Made by a program: the position numbers and the translations under genes. Source: CAVVSQ01 sp963848825 (GTDB lineage: Bacteria > Planctomycetota > Planctomycetia > Gemmatales > Gemmataceae). Taken from it: a DNA stretch of 64,000 nt. Numbering within the stretch: position 1 is the first letter of the stretch; every line of letters starts with the position of its first letter. The notes beneath the pieces are model-generated. The model was not told where the DNA came from. It did not search any database and worked only from the letters and a program-made list of their open reading frames with translations. The stretch spans positions 1,426,001 to 1,490,000 of the forward strand of contig CAWKFA010000015.1 in the NCBI GenBank assembly GCA_963848825.1, in the 5' to 3' direction. Below, piece by piece: positions 58,321 through 64,000 of this stretch.

Positions 58321-59118
58321 ATGGATGCAACGCTCGGAAAGTATGAAACCCAGTTCTTCGCCTACATTCAGGCGAGGAGTAAGAATTCCGTCGAGACCGA
58401 TGAGTTGGTCCAGGCGTTAGGTTGGACCCCAAACCTAGAAAGTAAGATACTAAGCCGCCTCACCAGAAAAGGGCTTGTGGCCCGGGTACGTCGCGGCCTC
58501 TACCTTGTTCCTCAGCGTTTGCCACCGGGCGGTAAATGGAGTCCGGGCGAGTTCGCGGTTCTTGCCAGCCTGCTCAACGATCATCAAGGAAAGTACCAAA
58601 TCTGCGGCCCGAACACGTTCAACCGGTACGGCTGGACTGACCAGATGCCAAACCGCATCTTTGCTTACAATAATCGCTTTTCGGGCGAAAGGGAAACCGG
58701 TGCAATCCGGCTCACCTTAATTAAGGTTATAGATGATCGCCTTGGCACGACCGAGCGGGTTACAACACCGGAAGGCATTGCGGTACCTTATTCGTCAAAG
58801 GCTCGCTCGCTTATGGATGCGATCTACGACTGGTCAAGATTCAATAGCTTGCCTCAAGGCTACGACTGGATTACTACTGAGCTTGCCAAGGACGACAAGA
58901 TCGCCTCAGAACTTACCGCGGCTTGCCTGCGTTTCGGCAATCAAGGCACGCTGCGCCGCGTTGGCTATTTGCTTGAAAAGCTGGGAGTTCAAGAAATGCT
59001 ATTACGAAAACTAGGCAAGGCCATACGACCGTCGACAAGTATTGTCCCGTGGATTCCGACTCGGTCCAAACGAGGCGCAATTAACAAGCGTTGGGGAGTG
59101 GCGGTAAACGATGACTAA
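58321..59118 (+). CDS. abiEi: AbiEi-family antitoxin/transcriptional repressor
   Basis: A 265-residue intact protein. The N-terminal winged helix is SVETDELVQALGWTPNLESK, ILSRLTRKGLVARVRRGLYL. The AbiEi core follows (GEFAVLASLLNDHQGKYQIC, GPNTFNRYGWTDQM, IAVPYSSKARSLMDAIYDWS). These proteins neutralise AbiEii nucleotidyltransferase toxins and repress the operon. ATG 58321 has no good ribosome binding site, and an upstream in-frame ATG at 58294 would add nine residues but begin within the palindrome. Its DNA is less GC-rich than its surroundings, suggesting transfer. The stop overlaps the start of the toxin remnant by eight bases. Confidence 0.83.
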   Translation: MDATLGKYETQFFAYIQARSKNSVETDELVQALGWTPNLESKILSRLTRKGLVARVRRGLYLVPQRLPPGGKWSPGEFAVLASLLNDHQGKYQICGPNTFNRYGWTDQMPNRIFAYNNRFSGERETGAIRLTLIKVIDDRLGTTERVTTPEGIAVPYSSKARSLMDAIYDWSRFNSLPQGYDWITTELAKDDKIASELTAACLRFGNQGTLRRVGYLLEKLGVQEMLLRKLGKAIRPSTSIVPWIPTRSKRGAINKRWGVAVNDD

Positions 59119-59512
59119 AAGTAAGCCGCCTACCGACTATCATCATGACTCTGCGCGGTTTCAAGAGGCACTGACCTACACTGCCTCCACCACGGGATTC
59201 CGTTCCCTTCTCATCGAAAAAGACTACTACTGTTCGCTGGTGCTCCAGGACCTGGAAGACCACTTCCACCTCGGCCTGGTCTTCAAAGGCGGCACCTGTT
59301 TGAGCAAAGTCCATTTAGATTTTTACAGGCTGAGCGAGGACCTCGATTTTGGCCGACCCCAGGCGAAGCGGTGCTCGTCAGTCCCAAGGCACTCCGCAGT
59401 GCGTTTGACCCATTTCTCCGCGCCGTAAAGGTTGCCCTCTCTTGAGGCAGCGGCGAATGGCTGGTTGGGGCATGGTAAGGTCCAGATGCACTATAATGGC
59501 GACAATTGTTAA
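59111..59512 (+). pseudogene. abiEii: AbiEii nucleotidyltransferase toxin, truncated and frameshifted
   Basis: It begins properly (YHHDSARFQEALTYTASTTG, LIEKDYYCSLVLQDLEDHF) and retains the nucleotidyltransferase signature LVFKGGTCLSKVHLDFYRLS followed by EDLDF. The frame then changes near 59350 (continuation PTPGEAVLVSPKALRSAFDP) and near 59443 (EAAANGWLGHGKVQMHYNGD), and stops at 59512 after about 134 residues. Normal AbiEii proteins are roughly twice as long, and no continuation is found downstream. Unlike the other broken genes, this one has truly lost its C-terminal half. Confidence 0.75.
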
Positions 59513-60029
59513 GGTCGCTCGACCATGTCTACTGAACTAGGGGACCAGGTTTGAAATTAGCCTGTTTGTGAACGATTTTTAACAGCAGAGACGCGGCATT
59601 CCCGCACCATTTATTAAATCGAAGCTATTCTCAAAAGATTCAGCTATTCACGCTTCTGTCGGTTTAGGGCGTTTTGTCGGCGGCGATAAACACGATGTCT
59701 TACGAGTGTAAGAAAGATCCGGAAAGTTGTTCCGACGAAGTGAGGTCGTATTACGTGATTCGGCACATGTACAGGAACGCGGTGAGGAAAGCGAATCTCG
59801 AATCGCTGGATCGCGATCGCATTTCCTGGTGCGGCATAAAGTCAATGTTTCACCGGGGCAAAAGATTGTCCTTTTAACATCGTATTTTGACGCGAGTGCT
59901 CGCATCTCCCAATAGACCGCAAATGGCGATCGCCGTCCTTTCCGGTACGTCATAAGATTATGAAAGCTTCGATCTCTAATACTGTTTCTCCCTTCCGATT
60001 CTGATGTGTCTCAGAAATTCTGGTACGAA
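59513..60029. other. 517-bp region after the toxin remnant
   Basis: This AT-richer stretch holds no supported gene. A 67-codon frame at 59674-59877 has no ribosome binding site or recognisable features. It may be debris from the event that truncated the toxin. Confidence 0.45.
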
Positions 60030-60329
60030 TTACACAGCCTGGCTTAATCGGTTTGCACAGCCCGTGCGCAGCTTTCGTCGATAAGCCGCTCGTTCCTGAG
60101 GGGTCAACTCCAGCGGTGGATATTTTGGTGCTGGCGCGTCTTCAAGTTTATTTTTCATTTGGGAAAACCAATTCGAAAACTCCCTGTTCACTGGACTGTA
60201 ATAACAGTTCATCTTTAACATAACTCTGCCGACGTCCTCAGGCGGCAGCTTTTCCGCCATCAGCATCTCAAGCTGATACAGCACTCTTAGAATCGCTTCC
60301 TGTTGCGAGTCTTCAAGCAAAATTGGCAA
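60030..60329 (-). CDS. Hypothetical protein (99 aa)
   Basis: A 99-residue product rich in helices (QEAILRVLYQLEMLMAEKLP, FSNWFSQMKNKLED) with a conserved-looking tail LELTPQERAAYRRKLRTG. The reading frame opens at TTG 60329 without a good ribosome binding site, so the true N-terminus may lie in another frame upstream. No family is recognised. Confidence 0.4.
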   Translation of the reverse strand: MPILLEDSQQEAILRVLYQLEMLMAEKLPPEDVGRVMLKMNCYYSPVNREFSNWFSQMKNKLEDAPAPKYPPLELTPQERAAYRRKLRTGCANRLSQAV

Positions 60330-60529
60330 CGGCTGTTGGCCAGTCTGGCGAATTCAGATCCTGCCAATTTTAGGTCCAGATAGCATCCTAAGAATTGTTG
60401 CAAGTCGCTGTAATTAACAAGCACGTCGCCATTTCGATTTCTCCCTTCACGTCTAGAAATGAGCGTCTTGCTCCACGGGAAAGGACTTAAACCGGCCGTG
60501 GTGAGATGACCGGCACCGCTTCTCCGCCT

Positions 60530-61453
60530 TTACTCCCCCATTATCCCCGCCAACGCCTGCTCGATCATATCCATCCGTGCCAAACCAGATCGTAACGATG
60601 CGGAAATCCCAGATTCGCCCCAATATGCCCCGGCCAACTGCCCACAGATGGCACCCGTGGTATCGGCGTCGTCGCCCAGGTTGACGGCACTCAAGACGGC
60701 CTCCTCGAAGCTGGCGGCATTGTGGAAGGCCCACAACGATGCCTCCAGGCTCTTGACCACCCAGCCCGATCCCTGGATGGCTGGCGGCTGCTTCTGCCGA
60801 AAACTGCCCTCGGCGACCTCCCGGATTTTGGGATGCAACGGTTTGATATTATTGAGACGTTGCAAATGTTCCCAATTCGACGATAGAACCTTGTCACGGT
60901 CCTCGCCCTGGATTAAAGCGGCGAGAACAATCCCCAAATACCGGCACGCTGACAGGCATTGTTCGCTGGCGTGCGTCGGTATACTGGACTCTTCAGCGAA
61001 CCGTGAAATTTCTTCGACCTTGCTGGGATAAAGACCGGCATATCGGATTGGCACCGGAGCCAGTCGCATGATCGAGCCGTTGCCGCTGGCGTTTTCCGAG
61101 CGGTCGCCTGAAACAAGTGCATTTTTCTTGGCGACGAAGTTGCTCAGCGCACTTCTGGTGGTGATGCCAATGTCGAAACAGCGGCCATTCACGGAATACT
61201 TGCCGGTCTGCCACCATTGAACATAACGCTCCGCCTGGTCATTCAAGTCCCAGCCCACAGTGGCGATGCTGTCGGCCAACGCCAGCGCCATGCTAGTGTC
61301 GTCGGTCCATTCCCCTGGCTCCAGGCGGTGTGGCCCGCCGCTGCGGAAGCCGGTGACGGGGGCGAAGCTGCCTGGGGATTTGAACTCTACCGCGGCACCC
61401 AGCGCATCGCCTACGGCGAGGCCGATCAAGGCTCCTCTGCGTCGGTCATTCAT
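60530..61453 (-). CDS. ADP-ribosylglycohydrolase family protein (DraG-like)
   Basis: A 307-residue intact enzyme of the ADP-ribosylglycohydrolase fold. Metal-binding motifs are GEWTDDTSMALALADSIA near the N-terminus and VNLGDDADTTGAICGQLAGA near the C-terminus, both complete, so it should be active in removing ADP-ribose from protein or another substrate. ATG 61453 lies behind GGTGA; an in-frame GTG at 61462 is possible. No ADP-ribosyltransferase partner is visible nearby. It stands near the AbiE remnant in an accessory-looking segment. Confidence 0.85.
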   Translation of the reverse strand: MNDRRRGALIGLAVGDALGAAVEFKSPGSFAPVTGFRSGGPHRLEPGEWTDDTSMALALADSIATVGWDLNDQAERYVQWWQTGKYSVNGRCFDIGITTRSALSNFVAKKNALVSGDRSENASGNGSIMRLAPVPIRYAGLYPSKVEEISRFAEESSIPTHASEQCLSACRYLGIVLAALIQGEDRDKVLSSNWEHLQRLNNIKPLHPKIREVAEGSFRQKQPPAIQGSGWVVKSLEASLWAFHNAASFEEAVLSAVNLGDDADTTGAICGQLAGAYWGESGISASLRSGLARMDMIEQALAGIMGE

Positions 61454-61729
61454 TTTTATCACCAGACTCCGGGAGTACCCTACGATGCGCGGCTCGGCAT
61501 CATCCGTGGTGAAGCAAATCTGTCATACACACGCGCAGCGCAGGCATGCCCATCATCGAGATATGGGCACCCATCGTCAAGAAACACCATGGATCGCCCA
61601 TGGCCTCGATTGAGCGCGCGATATGCCGATCAGACATGAATCTTCGCCACAAGTGTGTAAAATGAAAAGGCCCTTCGGAGCGTCTATTGGAAGGGCGCCG
61701 CCCGCCAGCCCTTTTTGAGGCTAACATTC

Positions 61730-63433
61730 ATGAGCCCGGTCCCCAATGAAGCGAGGCCTGGAATGGATTCCCAGTCGAAAACTACCGTCGCTGCCAGCGC
61801 GCCGGCTCGGTCCGCGACACCGTCCCGCCGCTGCATGGCGCTCGTGCCCGGAACGACGACGCACTTGACGGATGAGTTGCATTGCCTGCTGCGCAAACGG
61901 CTGCGCGTGGCCGGCCTGATCGCGCTGACTGGCTCCGCCATCTTCCTGGCGAGAAGTTTAATCTTACCAGGCGCATCGACGCCCGTTGAGCCACTCGGGC
62001 TCGCCTTACATGCCGTCGTGGTGGCCATCTTGACGGTGCTTTGTTCGTTGCTCTGGAGCAGGGTTCCCCTCGCGGTGCGCGGGCTGCGCCTGATCGAGAT
62101 CGGGATATTTGGGTCGATGGGCCTTTACTTCGCCTATTTGCAATTGCGGTTTTTTCACAATAACCAATACCTTCAATGGATCAATGACGAAAACGAGGAA
62201 AAGCTCTTTGTTTCCCTGGCCACCATGGGCAATAGCTTGCGTTGGTTTGTGCTGCTCGTTCTCTACGGCACGTTCATCCCCAATACCTGGAGGCGTTGTG
62301 CCTCCGTCGTCGGCTTGTTTGTCTTGGTTCCCCTGGTACTGATGGTCGTCGCCGGCAATGATTGCCCGCTCTTTGGCAAGCACCTCGGCTGGTCCGTCTT
62401 CAATATGATGGGCGTGCTCGGAACCGGTTCCGCCATCGCCATCTTCGGCTCTTATCGCATTCAAGAGCTCCAGGAGGAGGCGCTGCACGCGCAAGTTAGG
62501 GCAGTACCGCTTGACCCGTAAACTGGGCTCGGGCGGAATGGGGGAAGTCTATCTTGGCGAACATGTATTGCTGCGCCGGGCCTGCGCTATCAAGTTGATT
62601 CGTCCCGACCAGGCCGGCGATCCCACCAACTTGTCGCGCTTCGAGCGCGAAGTGCAGGCCATGGCGACCCTGACTCACTGGAACACCGTCGAAATCTATG
62701 ACTATGGCCATGCCGCCGATGGCACCTTTTATTACGTCATGGAGTATCTGCCCGGTCTGAGTCTGCAAGAACTGGTGGAACGCCACGGCCCCCTTCCTTC
62801 GGGCGCGCGATACATTTTCTCCGGCAGCTTTGCGCCGCTTTGCAGGAAGCGCACTCTATCGGCCTCATTCATCGCGACATCAAGCCGAACAATGTCATCG
62901 CTTGCCGGCGCGGAGGCGTTTACGACGTGGCCAAGCTTTTGGATTTTGGGCTGGTTGTCCACAACATCGATCTGGGAAAAAAAGTGGACTCCGACATCAA
63001 GCTGACCGTCCAGGGGACCATTCTCGGTTCACCTCCCTTCATATCGCCGGAACAGGCGATGGGCAAAAGTGCGGTGGACGGGCGCACGGACATCTATGGC
63101 ATGGGCGGCCTGGCCTATTTTCTGCTGACCGGTCAGCCCCCCTTTGTTCGCGACTCGGCGATGGAATTGCTTGTTGCCCATTTGCATGCCGCCGTGACTC
63201 CGCCCAGCGAGTTGCGATCGGATATACAGCCGGACCTTGAGGAAATTGTGCTCAAATGTCTTAACAAGAATCCCGACGAGCGCTTCCCCGACGCCGCCAG
63301 TCTGGATAAGGCACTCGCTGCCTGTAGCGCGGCGGAAAGCTGGGACAATGACCAGGCCGCTGCCTGGTGGGCCAATGAGAATACGCCTGGGCAAAGCGAC
63401 GAGATGGCGGTACAGGCGGTCGCCGTCGGCTGA
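61730..63433 (+). CDS. Ser/Thr protein kinase with N-terminal membrane domain, two frame changes
   Basis: The N-terminal 255 residues hold about six membrane helices (LRVAGLIALTGSAIFLARSL, HAVVVAILTVLCSLLW, IGIFGSMGLYFAYLQL, CASVVGLFVLVPLVLMVVAG). After a frame change near 62500 a Hanks-type kinase follows: glycine loop KLGSGGMGEVYLG, lysine in CAIKLIRPDQ, catalytic LIHRDIKPNN, LLDFGLVV and SPPFISPEQAMG. A second change lies near 62805, before FLRQLCAALQEAHSI. Joined length is about 568 residues. The membrane part is N-terminal, opposite to the usual PknB order. ATG 61730 follows GAGG. Its likely readers include the FHA proteins in this window. Confidence 0.82.
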
Positions 63434-63471
63434 CATGCCCACAGTTTCAGTGCTTTTCGCGAGGATCTCTC

Positions 63472-63716
63472 ATGTTGGATGGGGCCATTTCCTTGAAGGA
63501 GCGCATGGCGCAGGTTCTTGCCACGAAGGTGGGGCCGGCATAAGCATGGACGGTACGCTGCTGGAAGTACTCGATGTCGATGACGGCATCGCACGCATTC
63601 GCCTGCACGGCGTGTGCGGCGGCTGCCCCAGCTCGATCATGGCTGCCGTCATGGGTATCGAAGAAGAATTGCGACGCCATCTACCGGAGGTTGCCTATAT
63701 CGAGGCCCTTCCATAG
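63472..63716 (+). CDS. NifU C-terminal-domain (NFU) iron-sulfur carrier, one frame change
   Basis: A small NFU-type scaffold of about 82 residues that carries Fe-S clusters to target proteins. The start MLDGAISLKERMAQVLATKV (ATG 63472 behind GAGG) and the rest MDGTLLEVLDVDDGIARIRL are joined near 63530 by one frame change. The cluster-binding motif is HGVCGGCPSSIMA (CxxC), followed by VMGIEEELRRHLPEVAYIEA. It begins 38 bases after the kinase stop and is directly followed by repeat copy 3. Confidence 0.83.
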
Positions 63717-63817
63717 AGCGTTCGGAAAAAAAGGGGTCAGACCCCTTGAAGCGAACAGAGTATTCAAGGTTTTTGCGGGTATCGAGGGGGTCTGACCCCT
63801 TTTTTTCTGAACGCTCC
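63717..63817. repeat. Inverted-repeat element, copy 3 (GGGGTCAGACCCC family)
   Basis: A 101-bp element with outer ends GAGCGTTCGG and CTGAACGCTC, A7/T7 runs and GGGGTCAGACCCC in both arms. The centre TTGAAGCGAACAGAG is almost identical to copies 1 and 2. It lies immediately after the NFU gene stop and could act as its terminator. Confidence 0.85.
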
Positions 63818-63983
63818 TAATCATTTCCAGAATAACCGGCACGCCATTATTTAAAATCTCTTAAGCCGGCCCTGCACCCTGGCTCGACAATGGACCGACA
63901 TGGTATAAGGGAGTCGTCCGACAAACTGCCGGTGGCCCCTCCCACGCTGGCCAGGCGACACCTTTGTCACTGAAGGCGGCGAC

Positions 63984-64000
63984 CATGACCGAGGCGCAGT
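63984..64000 (+). CDS. Possible start of a gene cut by the window end
   Basis: ATG 63984 follows AAGGCGG and opens a frame (MTEAQ) that runs to the window end. Only five codons are visible, so this is a weak call. Confidence 0.25.

Noticed and set aside
59674..59877. 67-codon open frame after the toxin remnant
   Set aside because: No ribosome binding site and no recognisable features; AT-rich debris is more likely.

Overview
The window looks like chromosomal DNA of a planctomycete, most likely of the Gemmata-like lineage. The evidence is lineage-typical gene content: a DUF1559 prepilin-like protein with its H-X9-DG tail, a DUF1583-like lipoprotein, a WD40/HEAT secreted protein, an M56 peptidase fused to carboxypeptidase-regulatory repeats, FHA, PilZ and GYF proteins, a Ser/Thr kinase, hopanoid-type HpnE, and a tetrahydromethanopterin (H4MPT) C1 gene trio. 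The DNA is GC-rich and genes lie on both strands. No rRNA, tRNA or CRISPR array was found. This assignment is inference from gene content.

Layout. 1-10.1 kb: end of a sugar-nucleotide epimerase gene, a small ORF, oligoendopeptidase F, a WD40 protein, and a BlaI repressor/M56 sensor-peptidase pair behind a clear promoter with two operator-like dyads. 10.2-20.6 kb: a nearly complete reductive pyrimidine degradation locus (cytosine deaminase, dihydropyrimidine dehydrogenase, dihydropyrimidinase, beta-ureidopropionase, beta-alanine-type aminotransferase, (methyl)malonate-semialdehyde dehydrogenase) with NCS1 and CNT transporters. 20.6-26.7 kb: gene-poor DNA, a secreted protein, an unassigned winged-helix/ATPase/small-protein module, then the DUF1559 and DUF1583-like pair. 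26.7-34 kb: PilZ protein, sigma factor, TPR lipoprotein, FHA-STAS protein, Xaa-Pro peptidase and accB-accC. 34-44.8 kb: a strong hairpin, TolC-like lipoprotein, GT28 glycosyltransferase, agmatine deiminase, response regulator, Rieske oxygenase, FHA protein, glycosyltransferase, MscL, AhpD-like protein, TIM-barrel isomerase and HpnE. 44.8-46.3 kb: an ISKra4-type insertion sequence with both ends and a 7-bp target duplication. 46.4-52.6 kb: GYF protein, a GbsR/receptor/histidine-kinase operon, TauE and a conserved hypothetical gene. 52.7-58 kb: glycosyltransferase, ATP-grasp, mch, RimK-like and Sua5. 58-61.5 kb: AbiEi antitoxin with a broken AbiEii toxin, and ADP-ribosylglycohydrolase. 61.7-64 kb: membrane-anchored Ser/Thr kinase and NifU-like protein.

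The most important caution for any reader is that more than half of the recognisable genes are interrupted by one or more 1-base frame changes, while the protein remains family-like on both sides. At the blaI/M56 junction, adding one T restores at once a normal BlaI stop, an ATG start and an ATGA overlap. This points to assembly or sequencing indels rather than mass pseudogenisation. For these genes the coordinates given span the whole reconstructed gene, and the text states where the frame changes.

Three copies of a roughly 100-bp inverted-repeat element built on the GGGGTCAGACCCC palindrome lie beside genes at 14.2, 17.9 and 63.8 kb.
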